DNA from: Flavonifractor sp. An92
Lineage (GTDB): Bacteria > Bacillota > Clostridia > Oscillospirales > Oscillospiraceae
Assembly (NCBI RefSeq): GCF_002159175.1
Contig: NZ_NFGZ01000008.1
Span: 1 to 64,000, forward strand
DNA length: 64,000 bases
Direction: 5' to 3'
Positions 51,483-59,719 of this stretch are shown one piece after another. Each line of letters opens with the position of its first letter. The first letter of the stretch is position 1. A model generated the notes under the pieces. It worked only from the letters and a program-made list of their open reading frames with translations, ran no database searches and had not been told where the DNA came from. The position numbers and the translations under genes are program-made.

Positions 51483-52649
51483 ATGACTCAAAGCTATGAT
51501 TGTCTGGTCATCGGCGCGGGCTTTGCCGGCGCGGTGGCCGCCCGGGAACTGGCGGAGCGCGGTGGAAAGCGTGTCCTGGTGCTGGAGCGCCGGAACCACA
51601 TCGCCGGCAACGCCTACGACCTGCCCGACGAGGCCGGCGTGGTCATCCACCAGTACGGGCCCCATATCTTCCACACCCGGGACCGCCGGGTGTACGACTA
51701 TCTCTCCCGCTTCACCCGCTGGCGCGACTACCAGCACCGGGTGGTGGCCAACGTCCACGGTGTGGAGATGCCCGTCCCCTTCAACCTGACCAGCCTGGAG
51801 CTGGCCTTCGGCAAGGAGAAGGCCCAGCGTCTGGAGGAGAAGCTCATCGCCCAGTACGGCGCGGAGGAGAAGGTCACCATTCTGGACCTGCGCAAGAACG
51901 AGGACCCGGAAATTTCCGCGCTGGCCGACTATGTGTACGAAAACGTGTTCCTCCACTACACCATGAAGCAGTGGGACCAGTCCCCGGAGGAGATCGACCC
52001 CAACACCACCGCCCGGGTGCCGGTGTTCCTCTCCCGGGATGACCGCTACTTCCAGGACCCCTGGCAGGGCATGCCCCTGGACGGGTACACCGCCCTGTTC
52101 CGCAACCTCCTGGACCACCCCAACATCACCGTGGAGCTGGGCGTGGACGCCCGCACCCGCCTGACCCTGCACGAGGGCGGCGTGGAGCTGGACGGCGTGC
52201 CCTTCCCCGGCATCGTCATCTACACCGGCGCGGTGGACGAGCTCTTTGGCTGCCGCTACGGCCGCCTGCCCTACCGCACCCTGGAGTTCCGCTTTGAGAC
52301 CCATCCGGTGGAGTGGTATCAGTCCCACGGCACTGTGAACTACACGGTGAGCGAGCCCTGGACCCGCATCACCGAGTTCAAGTACCTCACCGGCCAGGAG
52401 CTCCCCGACCGCACCACCATCGCCAAGGAGATCTCCCACGCCTACACCGGCGCCGAGGGTGAGACTCCCTACTACGCTATCATCAACCCCGCCAACAACG
52501 CCCTCTACGCCCAGTACCGCACGCTGTGCTCCAACCTGGGGCAGTTCTACCTGCTGGGCCGTCTGGCCGAGTACAAATACTACAACATGGACGCCATCGT
52601 GGCCCGCGCCCTGTCGCTGTGCGATGACCTCCTGCAACGGAAGGAGTGA
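51483..52649 (+). CDS. glf: UDP-galactopyranose mutase
   Basis: Interconverts UDP-galactopyranose and UDP-galactofuranose using reduced FAD; supplies galactofuranose for surface glycans. 388 residues: FAD-binding LVIGAGFAGAVAARELAER at the N-terminus, HIAGNAYD, HQYGPHIFHT, the active-site YGRLPYRTLEFRFE region and YYAIINPANNALYAQY. Followed after 5 bp by a glycosyltransferase gene. A TAAAAT at about 51432-51440 with a weak -35 may be the promoter. Confidence 0.95.
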   Translation: MTQSYDCLVIGAGFAGAVAARELAERGGKRVLVLERRNHIAGNAYDLPDEAGVVIHQYGPHIFHTRDRRVYDYLSRFTRWRDYQHRVVANVHGVEMPVPFNLTSLELAFGKEKAQRLEEKLIAQYGAEEKVTILDLRKNEDPEISALADYVYENVFLHYTMKQWDQSPEEIDPNTTARVPVFLSRDDRYFQDPWQGMPLDGYTALFRNLLDHPNITVELGVDARTRLTLHEGGVELDGVPFPGIVIYTGAVDELFGCRYGRLPYRTLEFRFETHPVEWYQSHGTVNYTVSEPWTRITEFKYLTGQELPDRTTIAKEISHAYTGAEGETPYYAIINPANNALYAQYRTLCSNLGQFYLLGRLAEYKYYNMDAIVARALSLCDDLLQRKE

Positions 52650-52654
52650 CCCCT

Positions 52655-53683
52655 GTGGAGAAGCTGATCACCTTCGCCGTCCCCTGCTACAATTCCGCGG
52701 CCTACATGGACCACTGTGTGGAGACCCTTCTCACCGGCGGAAAGGACATCGAGATCATTCTGGTGGACGACGGCTCCACCAAGGACGACACCCCCGCCAT
52801 CTGCGACCGCTATGCCGAGCAGTACCCCGGCATCGTCCGGGCCATCCACCAGCCCAACGGCGGCCACGGCGAGGGCGTCAACCAGGGCATCCGCAACGCC
52901 TCGGGCCTCTACTACAAGGTGGTGGACTCCGACGACTGGCTGGACGCGGACGCGCTGAAAAAGGTGCTGGACAAGCTGCGCCAGTTTGCCAAGATGAAGC
53001 GCCCGGTGGACATGATGATCGCCAACTACGTCTACGAGCACGTGGAGGACCAGACCCAGAAGGTCATGCGCTACACCAACGTGTTCCCCCAGGACCGTAT
53101 CTTCAACTGGTCCCAGATCGGCCGCTTCCGCCCCTCCCAGTACCTGCTGATGCACTCGGTGATCTACCGCACGGAGCTGCTGCGCAAGTGCAATCTGGAG
53201 CTGCCCAAGCACACCTTCTATGTGGACAACATCTTTGTCTATCAGCCCCTGCCTTACGTCAAGACCATGTACTACATGGATGTGGACCTGTACCGCTACT
53301 TCATCGGCCGCGCCGACCAGAGCGTCAACGAGAAGGTCATGGTCACCCGGGTGGATCAGCAGCTGCGGGTCACCCGACTGATGATCGACGCCCACGACCT
53401 GAACCGCGTCCACGCCGCCATGCCCAAGCTGAGCCGGTACATGTTCAACTATCTGGCCATGATGATGACCATTTCCTCCATCTTCCTCATCATCGACGGC
53501 TCCCCCGAGGCGCTGGGCAAGCGCACCCAGCTGTGGGAGTACCTGCGCACGGTGGACCGGCACATCTATCACAAGATGAAGTACCGCGCCGTGTCGGCGG
53601 TCTCCAACATCCCCGGCTATCAGGGCCGGAAGCTGTCGGTGGGCCTCTACCGGCTGGCCCGGAAGATCTACAAGTTCAACTGA
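52655..53683 (+). CDS. family 2 glycosyltransferase
   Basis: 342 residues, GT-A fold: FAVPCYNSAAYMDHCVETLL, nucleotide-binding VDDGSTKDDTP and metal-binding DSDDWLDAD (about 91-99). A basic C-terminus (SVGLYRLARKIYKFN) may sit at the membrane. The GTG at 52655 has AAGGAG 8 nt upstream and is preferred to GTG 52646, which overlaps it. Paired with glf, so transfer of galactose or galactofuranose is plausible but not proven. Confidence 0.9.
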   Translation: MEKLITFAVPCYNSAAYMDHCVETLLTGGKDIEIILVDDGSTKDDTPAICDRYAEQYPGIVRAIHQPNGGHGEGVNQGIRNASGLYYKVVDSDDWLDADALKKVLDKLRQFAKMKRPVDMMIANYVYEHVEDQTQKVMRYTNVFPQDRIFNWSQIGRFRPSQYLLMHSVIYRTELLRKCNLELPKHTFYVDNIFVYQPLPYVKTMYYMDVDLYRYFIGRADQSVNEKVMVTRVDQQLRVTRLMIDAHDLNRVHAAMPKLSRYMFNYLAMMMTISSIFLIIDGSPEALGKRTQLWEYLRTVDRHIYHKMKYRAVSAVSNIPGYQGRKLSVGLYRLARKIYKFN

Positions 53684-53690
53684 GCAAGCA

Positions 53691-53729
53691 AAAAACGCGG
53701 GCGCGCCCTTGGGACGCACCCGCGTTTTT
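53691..53729. terminator. bidirectional terminator between glycosyltransferase and degV
   Basis: AAAAACGCGGG-C-GCG arm, 9 nt loop, CGC-A-CCCGCGTTTTT; U-runs on both strands for the convergent genes. Confidence 0.9.
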
Positions 53730-53731
53730 GT

Positions 53732-54631
53732 TCAATCCAGGATCTGAATGGCGGCTCCCAGCACACCCGAGCCGATGTAGACGCTGAGGGTGGCGTCCAT
53801 CTCGCCGGGCCAAAGGTGCTCGTACTGGGGGAAGCGCTCCCGCAGCTTGCCCGCCAGCTCGTTCATCTCGACGGGGGCGCCGCCGTTGGCCACCGCCAGA
53901 TTGTACCGCTTTCCGGGCTCCAGATGGCTCTCCAGCAGCTCCAGGAGCTTGCCCTGCACCGCCTTGCGGCCCCGCACCTTGGCCACGCTGGAGAGCTGGC
54001 CGTCGGCAGCAAAGCCGCACAGAGGCTTGATGTTCAGCACCGTCCCCGCCAGAGCGGTGATCTTGCCGATGCGCCCGCCCTTCTGGAGGTACTCCAGGGT
54101 GTCCACCGAGAAGAAGGGGAAGGTATTTTCAATGAGCTGGGGCACCCGGCGGTCCCGGAGCTCGGCAAAGCTCATGCCTGCCTGGATGTCCTCCCACACC
54201 TGGAGGATCATCATGCCCATACCCAGGCTCCCGCTGAGGGAGTCAAAGGCGGCGATCTCCAGGTCCTCCCGGGTCTCGGCCTGGAGGCGCACCATGTTGT
54301 ACGTCCCCGAGAGGCCGGAGGACAGGTGGATGGCGATGACCTTCTCATAGCCCGCCGCGGCGATGCGCTCCAGGGTGTCCTTCACCGTGCCGCCGTCGGG
54401 GAGGGAGGTCTTGGGCAGCTCTCCCGCCGCCAGCCGGGCGTACACGTCGCTGGCAAACAGGTCCACTCCGTCGGAGTACTCCCCGTCCTTGCAGCGGATC
54501 TTCAGCGGCAGCACGAAAATCGGCTTGTCCGCCCGCAGCACCCCGCTCAGGTCTGCGCAGGAATCGGTCAGAAGGGCGATCTTCTCCGGGTTCCCCCCGT
54601 TGGCGCTCCACTGGCTTGACAAGTTCATCAT
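53732..54631 (-). CDS. DegV family fatty acid-binding protein (FakB-like)
   Basis: 299 residues. DegV fold with LLTDSCADLSG at the N-terminus, the fatty acid-contacting HLSSGLSGTYNMVRL (about 100-114) and GGRIGK. FakB proteins hold a fatty acid while FakA phosphorylates it; a FakA is encoded at 35325. ATG 54631 is followed at once by a second ATG 54628, so the start is uncertain by one residue. Its promoter and a palindrome shared with a divergent TetR gene suggest ligand-controlled expression. Confidence 0.9.
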   Translation of the reverse strand: MMNLSSQWSANGGNPEKIALLTDSCADLSGVLRADKPIFVLPLKIRCKDGEYSDGVDLFASDVYARLAAGELPKTSLPDGGTVKDTLERIAAAGYEKVIAIHLSSGLSGTYNMVRLQAETREDLEIAAFDSLSGSLGMGMMILQVWEDIQAGMSFAELRDRRVPQLIENTFPFFSVDTLEYLQKGGRIGKITALAGTVLNIKPLCGFAADGQLSSVAKVRGRKAVQGKLLELLESHLEPGKRYNLAVANGGAPVEMNELAGKLRERFPQYEHLWPGEMDATLSVYIGSGVLGAAIQILD

Positions 54632-54666
54632 CCCATTCTATCATTTGATTGGCCGTTGGCCATACC

Positions 54667-54695
54667 TTCGCATAACAACGTTATGTGACTATTAT
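54667..54695 (+). promoter_or_regulatory. predicted tetR promoter
   Basis: TTCGCA (54667-54672), 17 bp, TATTAT (54690-54695). Weak -35; contains the operator. Confidence 0.5.
54671..54685. promoter_or_regulatory. inverted-repeat operator between degV and tetR
   Basis: CATAAC-AAC-GTTATG, a 15 bp dyad. It covers the predicted degV start point and lies in the spacer of the predicted tetR promoter, so one bound TetR dimer could block both. Confidence 0.7.
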
Positions 54696-54720
54696 ACTCA
54701 TCCTGAGCCCCCCATGTCAA
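54691..54720 (-). promoter_or_regulatory. degV promoter
   Basis: Minus strand TTGACA (54720-54715), 18 bp, TATAAT (54696-54691), both hexamers at consensus. Its -10 shares bases with the -10 of the opposing tetR promoter. Confidence 0.85.
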
Positions 54721-54739
54721 GAGAAAGGAGGCGCCGCAC

Positions 54740-55333
54740 GTGGAATACCAGCAGCGCCGGAAGGAGCAGGCCCGCCAGACCGAGCAGGCCATTTTACAGG
54801 CGGCCATGGACCTCTCCCGGCAGAAAGCCTTTGACAAGGTCTCGGTACGGGACATCTGCCAGAAAGCCGGGATCACCACCGGCGCGTTCTACCATCACTT
54901 CAAGTCCAAGGACGAGATGCTGCTGCGGGGCTTCGCCCCCCTGGACCGGTACATGGAGGAGGCCCTGGCCGGCCACGAGAGCGACCCGCCGCTGGAGCGC
55001 CTCTGGCTCCTGCTGACCACTTATGCCAACTTCATGGAGTCCCTGGGCTGGGAGCTGGTGACCCGCTACTACCAGCAGCGGCTGGGCACGCCCCCCTCCC
55101 ACTCCATCGACCCCCACCGCTTCACCTACCGCTCCATGGTGGAGTGCCTCCGCCAGTGTGAGGACCAGGGGCGGCTCCCCGCCGGGTACTCCCCGGAGTG
55201 GATGGCTGACTTCCTCTTCCGCCACTTCCGCGGCGTGGTCATTGACTGGATCGTCCACCAGGGGAGCTATCCACTTCTCTCCAAGCTGGAGCAGGATTAC
55301 ATTCTATTCTCCCACATTTTTCAAAAGGCATAA
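54740..55333 (+). CDS. TetR/AcrR family transcriptional regulator
   Basis: 197 residues. N-terminal helix-turn-helix (about 10-57: AILQAAMDLSRQKAFDKVSV, DICQKAGITTGAFYHHFKSK) and a divergent all-helical ligand domain. GTG start with AAGGAGG 8 nt upstream. Divergent from degV with a dyad operator between, so it most likely represses degV and itself; a fatty acid or acyl-CoA ligand is a reasonable guess given the DegV partner. Confidence 0.92.
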   Translation: MEYQQRRKEQARQTEQAILQAAMDLSRQKAFDKVSVRDICQKAGITTGAFYHHFKSKDEMLLRGFAPLDRYMEEALAGHESDPPLERLWLLLTTYANFMESLGWELVTRYYQQRLGTPPSHSIDPHRFTYRSMVECLRQCEDQGRLPAGYSPEWMADFLFRHFRGVVIDWIVHQGSYPLLSKLEQDYILFSHIFQKA

Positions 55334-55337
55334 ACAA

Positions 55338-55368
55338 ACGAGCCCGCACCTTTTGGTGCGGGCTCGCT
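55338..55368 (-). terminator. terminator of the CAP-domain gene
   Basis: 12 bp stem CGAGCCCGCACC with loop TTTT; minus strand continues TTTGTTTATG. May also stop tetR, though its plus-strand side lacks a U-run. Confidence 0.85.
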
Positions 55369-55372
55369 GCGC

Positions 55373-56326
55373 TTATTTTCCGATGAAGAGCTGGACCCAG
55401 GCGCCGTCCTGATAGCCGACGCCGATGTGGGTGAAGTTCCCGTTCAGGATGTTGGCCCGGTGGCCCTCGGAGTTCATCCACCCCTCCACCACCGCTTCGG
55501 CGGTGGGGTAGCCTCTGGCGATGTTCTCGCCGGCGCTCCGGTAGCCGCTGACGCCGCACTGGCTCAGCACCGTGAAGCAGCTGGTCCCGTCCGGTCGGTC
55601 GTGGGAGAAGTACTCCGCCACCTCAGGGGCCCGGACATCCGCCGCCGCGTCCAGCTCCGGCAGGGTGGACAGAGGCGCAAGGCCCTCCTTGGCCCGCTCC
55701 TCATTCACCAGGCGCACCACCTCGGCCTTCACATCCGCCGCCGGGGTAGGAGTCGGGGTCGGCGTGGGAGTCGGCGTCGGCGTGGGAGTCGGCGTGGGGC
55801 TGGGCTGGGAGGCCGGGTCACTGGTGATGAGGATGCTCTGGCTCTCCTGATCCCAGTCCACCCCAAAGCCCATCCAGTTGCCCAGGTCGCGGAGCTTGAA
55901 GTAGTTGTTCTGGGCGATGGTATAGGCCTGGATCTGCACCTGGGCGTCGTCCAGGTAGATGGGGGACCGGTTGTAGAACGCCGTCCGCGCCTCGCCGGAG
56001 GGGGCAGAGAACTCCCCGCCCGCCACAGTGTAGGGCTCGCCGGTGAGGATGCGGATGCTCCCGGCGGCGCTGTCCCAGGTCACGTCGAACTGGGCCTGGG
56101 TGCCGGAGAGCACGTAGGCGATGTCCCGAAGCTTGAAGTAATTGGTGCCGCCGCTGCCCTCAAAGACGGTATAGGCGTCAAACTGCACCTCTTTCCCGTC
56201 CACCAGGACGCGGGAGGCGTTGGAGTCCGCGGTGACGGTCTCCTCCGCCGCGCTGGCGGAGAAGAGCATGCTCCCGCCCAGGGCCACACACAGAGCCAGG
56301 GCGAGGACGATCCAGCTTTTCTTCAT
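55373..56326 (-). CDS. secreted CAP-domain protein with copper-amine-oxidase-like N-terminal repeats
   Basis: 317 residues. Signal peptide MKKSWIVLALALCVALGG to SASA (cut near 26), two copper-amine-oxidase-N-like stalk repeats (about 38-95 and 115-170, each with NYFKLRD), a linker of about ten Thr-Pro repeats (175-196), then a CAP/SCP domain (198-317: LVNEERAKEGLAPL, AGENIARGYPTAE, GWMNSEGHRANIL). Similar layouts occur in spore-coat or wall-associated proteins of Firmicutes (YkwD type). Role unknown. It starts 27 bp after ribF and could be read from the long nusA operon. Confidence 0.88.
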   Translation of the reverse strand: MKKSWIVLALALCVALGGSMLFSASAAEETVTADSNASRVLVDGKEVQFDAYTVFEGSGGTNYFKLRDIAYVLSGTQAQFDVTWDSAAGSIRILTGEPYTVAGGEFSAPSGEARTAFYNRSPIYLDDAQVQIQAYTIAQNNYFKLRDLGNWMGFGVDWDQESQSILITSDPASQPSPTPTPTPTPTPTPTPTPTPAADVKAEVVRLVNEERAKEGLAPLSTLPELDAAADVRAPEVAEYFSHDRPDGTSCFTVLSQCGVSGYRSAGENIARGYPTAEAVVEGWMNSEGHRANILNGNFTHIGVGYQDGAWVQLFIGK

Positions 56327-56353
56327 GTCGACCTCTCCTTTGCGCCGCTCCCG

Positions 56354-57268
56354 TTACTGGGGGCGGTCCTCAAAATAATCCCGGGTCTGCTGGGCGTTGC
56401 GCATGACCTCGTCCCGCAGGGCCTCCAGGGAGGGGAATTTCCGCTCCCCCCGCAGGCGCTTGTAGAACTCCATGCGGATGCTCTGCCCGTACAGATCCCC
56501 GTGGAAATCCAGAATGAAGCCCTCGGCGTTGACCCGGTTGCCGTCGTCCACGGTGGGCCGGGTACCCACGTTGGTCACCGCCATATGGGTCTCGCCCCCC
56601 TCGAAGCACACCTTGCAGGCGTACACGCCGTAGGCGGGCACCAGCACCCCGGCGGGGAACTGAAGGTTCACCGTGGGGAAGCCCAGGGTGGAGCCCAGGT
56701 GCTTGCCCCGGGCCACGGTGTTGGTGAGGGTGTGGGGATGGCCCAGAAATTCCAGGGCCCGCTCCATCTCGCCCTGGGCCACCAGGGTGCGGATGTACGT
56801 GGAGGAGACGGTGCGGCCGTCCACCTCCACCTTGGGGATGATGTCGCACCCGATGCCCAGCTCCCGGCAGGTCTCCTGCAGGCGCTGGGGGTCTCCCTCC
56901 CCCTTGTAGCCGAAGTGGAAGTCGTGGCCCGCCACCAGGTGGACCGCGCCGTGCTCGGCCACCAGGTACTCGATGATGAACTCCCGCCAAGGCATGCGCA
57001 TCATGCGCTCATCGAAATGGGCCACGATGACGTCCCGGACGCCGTAGTACCGCCGCATCAGGTCCGCCCGGTCGGTGGGGGAACTGAGCAGGGGCAGGGG
57101 GCTGCCCAGGATGCACTTTTCGGGATGGGTGTCGAAGGTCACCGCCGCCGGGACGGCGTCCAACTCCCGGGCGCGCTCGGTCACCCGGTTCAGGAGGGCC
57201 CCATGGCCCCGGTGTACGCCGTCAAAAAAGCCCAGCGCGATGACGCGCTTCGTCTGTTCGTGATTCAC
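56354..57268 (-). CDS. ribF: bifunctional riboflavin kinase / FAD synthetase
   Basis: Makes FMN and FAD. 304 residues: an N-terminal adenylyltransferase domain (GFFDGVHRGHGALL, about 13-26; TFDTHPEK) and a C-terminal kinase domain (GKHLGSTLGFPTVNL, about 188-202; VTNVGTRPTVDD). It lies 5 bp after truB, the usual Firmicutes order. Confidence 0.96.
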   Translation of the reverse strand: MNHEQTKRVIALGFFDGVHRGHGALLNRVTERARELDAVPAAVTFDTHPEKCILGSPLPLLSSPTDRADLMRRYYGVRDVIVAHFDERMMRMPWREFIIEYLVAEHGAVHLVAGHDFHFGYKGEGDPQRLQETCRELGIGCDIIPKVEVDGRTVSSTYIRTLVAQGEMERALEFLGHPHTLTNTVARGKHLGSTLGFPTVNLQFPAGVLVPAYGVYACKVCFEGGETHMAVTNVGTRPTVDDGNRVNAEGFILDFHGDLYGQSIRMEFYKRLRGERKFPSLEALRDEVMRNAQQTRDYFEDRPQ

Positions 57269-57273
57269 TGTGT

Positions 57274-58149
57274 TTACACCTCAAAAAAGCTCTTGATTGT
57301 GGTCATCCGGCCGCTCCGCAGCTCCCCCAGCAGGAGGAACTGGCCCTGGGGGCCGTAGACCCGATAGGTGCCGTCCTCCCCCTCCTGGGGGAAGGCGGCG
57401 CCGTTGCGGGCGGATTTTTCCCGCCGCTCGTCCACCGTCAGCGCCGGATAAGTGGAAAAGTAGGCGTCTACCGGCAGCAGGAGGGACTGCTCCTCTCCCC
57501 GCTCCGCCGCCTCGGCCACCTGCTCCAGGGTCACCGCGGTGGAAAGATCGAACCCCGCCGCCTTAGTCCGCCGCAGGGCGCTCATGCACCCGCCGCAGCC
57601 CAAGGCCTGGCCGATGTCGTGGCAGAGGGTGCGCACGTAGGTGCCCTTGGAGCACGCCACCCGCAGGCGGTACTCGTCCGGTCCGGTCTGCTCCAGCACC
57701 TCCAGGGTGTGGATAGTCACCGGCCGGGGCTTGCGCTCCACCTCCACCCCCTTCCGGGCCAGCTCGTAGAGCTTCTGGCCCTTCACCTTCAGGGCGGAGT
57801 ACATGGGGGGCACCTGGAGGATGTCCCCCCGGAAGGGGGCCAGGGCCTCCTCCAGCTCGGCCCGGCCCACGCTTACGGGCCGCTGTTCCAGGATATTTCC
57901 GGTGGTGTCCTGGGTGTCGGTGATAACGCCGAGTTTTAACCCAGTGATATACTCCTTTCCGGCTTCGGCGGCGAACTCCACGGCCCGGGTGGCCCGGCCC
58001 ACAAAGACCGGCAGCACTCCGGTGGCCATGGGGTCCAGGGTGCCGGCGTGGCCCACCCGCTTCTCGTGGAAGAGGCGGCGGCACCGGGCCACCACGTCGT
58101 GGCTGGTCCAGTCCACCGGCTTGTCGATGACGACGATGCCGTTAGCCAT
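57274..58149 (-). CDS. truB: tRNA pseudouridine(55) synthase
   Basis: Forms pseudouridine 55 in the T-loop of tRNAs. 291 residues: GIVVIDKPVDWTSHDVV, catalytic Asp39 in GHAGTLDPMATGVLP, and a C-terminal extension. Overlaps nrnA by 8 bp. Confidence 0.96.
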   Translation of the reverse strand: MANGIVVIDKPVDWTSHDVVARCRRLFHEKRVGHAGTLDPMATGVLPVFVGRATRAVEFAAEAGKEYITGLKLGVITDTQDTTGNILEQRPVSVGRAELEEALAPFRGDILQVPPMYSALKVKGQKLYELARKGVEVERKPRPVTIHTLEVLEQTGPDEYRLRVACSKGTYVRTLCHDIGQALGCGGCMSALRRTKAAGFDLSTAVTLEQVAEAAERGEEQSLLLPVDAYFSTYPALTVDERREKSARNGAAFPQEGEDGTYRVYGPQGQFLLLGELRSGRMTTIKSFFEV

Positions 58150-59098
58150 GGTCCCGCACCTGCCGGATGGCGGCCACGATGGCCTCCTCAGCCTCGGCCA
58201 GGGAGCCCTTGGTGTTGCACCCGGCGGCAGCGGCGTGGCCGCCGCCCCCCAGCTGGGCGCAGACCTGGGTGCAGTTCACGGTGTCGCTGCGCACCGACAG
58301 CTTGCAGCCCCCCTCCGGCTTCTCCCGGATGGTGACCGAGGTGAGCACGCCCTCGATCTGGCCCAGGAAGGCGGCGATGTCCTCCAGGTCCTCCTCGGTG
58401 GCCCCGGCCTCGTCCAGGAGGGAGAGGGACACGGGGGCGATGGCGATGGTGCCGCCGTCGTGGCGGTGCATCCGCTCGGTGAGGAGCCGCTCCACCTGGA
58501 GCCGGGCCCAGGACTTGGTGCGGAAGTGGCGCTTGTTGAGGGCGAAGGTGTCGATGCCGGTCTCCATCAGGGCCGCTACGATGCGGTGGGTCCCGGCGGT
58601 GGTGTTGCTGTACTGGAAGCAGCCGGTGTCGGTGGACACCGCCACATAGAGGGGCACCGCCATATCGGAGGTGACCGCTCCCAGCTCGTGGAGGATGTCG
58701 TAAATGAGCTCACCGCAGGCCGCCCGCCCGGCGTCCACACAGGTCACCTTGGCAAAGAACTCCTGGGAGGGGTGGTGGTCGATGGCCAGGTCAATGCCCC
58801 GTTCCAGCCACTTCTGTCCCTCCTGAGTGAAGAGGTTGCGGGCGGCGATGTCGGTGGACACCACCGTCTCGGGCTCATAGCCCTCGGGGGCCAGATAACC
58901 CTCCAGATAGGGGGTAAAGAGGTGGGTCTCCCCGGTGCCGGGGCAGATGTGGGCGGTCTTGCCCAGATGCCGCAGTCCCTCGCACAGGGCGGCAGCGCAG
59001 CCGATGGTGTCGCCGTCGGGCCGCTTGTGGGTCAGGATGAGATAGCGGTCGTGGGCCTTCAGGAAGGCGGCGGCCTCCTGGTAGGTGATGCTGTTCAT
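58142..59098 (-). CDS. nrnA: DHH-family nanoRNase / pAp phosphatase
   Basis: Degrades short oligoribonucleotides and 3'-phosphoadenosine 5'-phosphate. 318 residues: DHH domain with THKRPDGDTIGCAAAL (about 24-39) and DLAIDHHPSQEF, DHHA1 domain with QLGGGGHAAAAGC near the C-terminus. Start overlaps the rbfA stop (ATGA). Confidence 0.94.
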   Translation of the reverse strand: MNSITYQEAAAFLKAHDRYLILTHKRPDGDTIGCAAALCEGLRHLGKTAHICPGTGETHLFTPYLEGYLAPEGYEPETVVSTDIAARNLFTQEGQKWLERGIDLAIDHHPSQEFFAKVTCVDAGRAACGELIYDILHELGAVTSDMAVPLYVAVSTDTGCFQYSNTTAGTHRIVAALMETGIDTFALNKRHFRTKSWARLQVERLLTERMHRHDGGTIAIAPVSLSLLDEAGATEEDLEDIAAFLGQIEGVLTSVTIREKPEGGCKLSVRSDTVNCTQVCAQLGGGGHAAAAGCNTKGSLAEAEEAIVAAIRQVRDHG

Positions 59099-59490
59099 TC
59101 CTCGTCCTCCGCGTCCAGGTTGATGTGGGCGTTGGCGGGGTTGGCGGGCTTGACCACCTCGGGGTCCCGGAGCATGCTGAGGATGTGGGCGCCCTTGCCG
59201 ATGGAGTCGTCCTCCACAAAGAGGAGCTCCGGGGTGTAGCGCAGCTTCAGGGCGGAGCCCAGCTCCCGGCGCAGATAGCCGGCGGCGGACTTGAGGCCCT
59301 TGACCACTTCCTTCACGTCGCTCTTATCCAGCACGCTGACGTAGATCTTGGAATAGCGCAGGTCGGGGGTGGTCTCCACCGCCGTGATGGACACCAGGCC
59401 GTGGACCCGGGGGTCCTTCACCGTGCGGATGAGGGTGGCCAGCTCCCGCTGGATCTCCTCGTTGATGCGTCCGATGCGATTACTTGCCAT
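59095..59490 (-). CDS. rbfA: ribosome-binding factor A
   Basis: 30S maturation factor. 131 residues, KH-like fold: RIGRINEEIQRELATLIRT at the start, DPRVHGLVSITAVETTPDL and KSAAGYLRRELGSALKLRYTPEL in short parts. ATG 59490 has AGGAG 7 nt upstream. Separated from infB by an unusual 210 bp gap containing hairpins and a duplicated fragment of infB. Confidence 0.95.
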   Translation of the reverse strand: MASNRIGRINEEIQRELATLIRTVKDPRVHGLVSITAVETTPDLRYSKIYVSVLDKSDVKEVVKGLKSAAGYLRRELGSALKLRYTPELLFVEDDSIGKGAHILSMLRDPEVVKPANPANAHINLDAEDEE

Positions 59491-59512
59491 ACTTGTTCTC
59501 CTATCATGCAGC

Positions 59513-59562
59513 AAAGACCCGTCCCCTCCTCAAATGAATTGGGGACGGAACGGGTCTTTTTT
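59513..59562. other. hairpin in the infB-rbfA gap
   Basis: Arms AAAGACCCGT and ACGGGTCTTT with inner CCCC/GGGG pairing. T6 follows on the plus strand, where no gene needs it; on the minus strand TTTGCTG follows. It may act as a partial attenuator before rbfA. Confidence 0.5.
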
Positions 59563-59589
59563 GGTTGTGTGAAATGGGATATTGCTAGA

Positions 59590-59719
59590 GGATCAGACCT
59601 CGATCTGCTCCACCGCAGCGTTAAGAACATTTGCCGGTGGCAAATGTTTCGCGTAGGCCGGCACGGCTATGCCGGCCCGGGGGCACCGAAGTAGACGGAT
59701 CAGACCTCGATCTGCTCCA
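59590..59719. repeat. 23 bp direct repeat of the infB 3' end flanking an 84 bp hairpin insert
   Basis: The bases 59697-59719, which encode the last residues of InfB (MEQIEV and stop), recur exactly at 59590-59612. Between them lie 84 bp with two near-perfect hairpins: 59626-59635/59639-59648 (AACATTTGCC arms) and 59656-59663/59670-59677 (GGCCGGCA arms). The layout looks like an insertion with a duplicated target, leaving infB intact. Confidence 0.75.

Noticed and set aside
55741-55800. Tandem repeat considered as a CRISPR-like or satellite array
   Set aside because: It is the in-frame coding sequence of the Thr-Pro linker of the CAP protein, with no spacers. No CRISPR array was found anywhere in the window.
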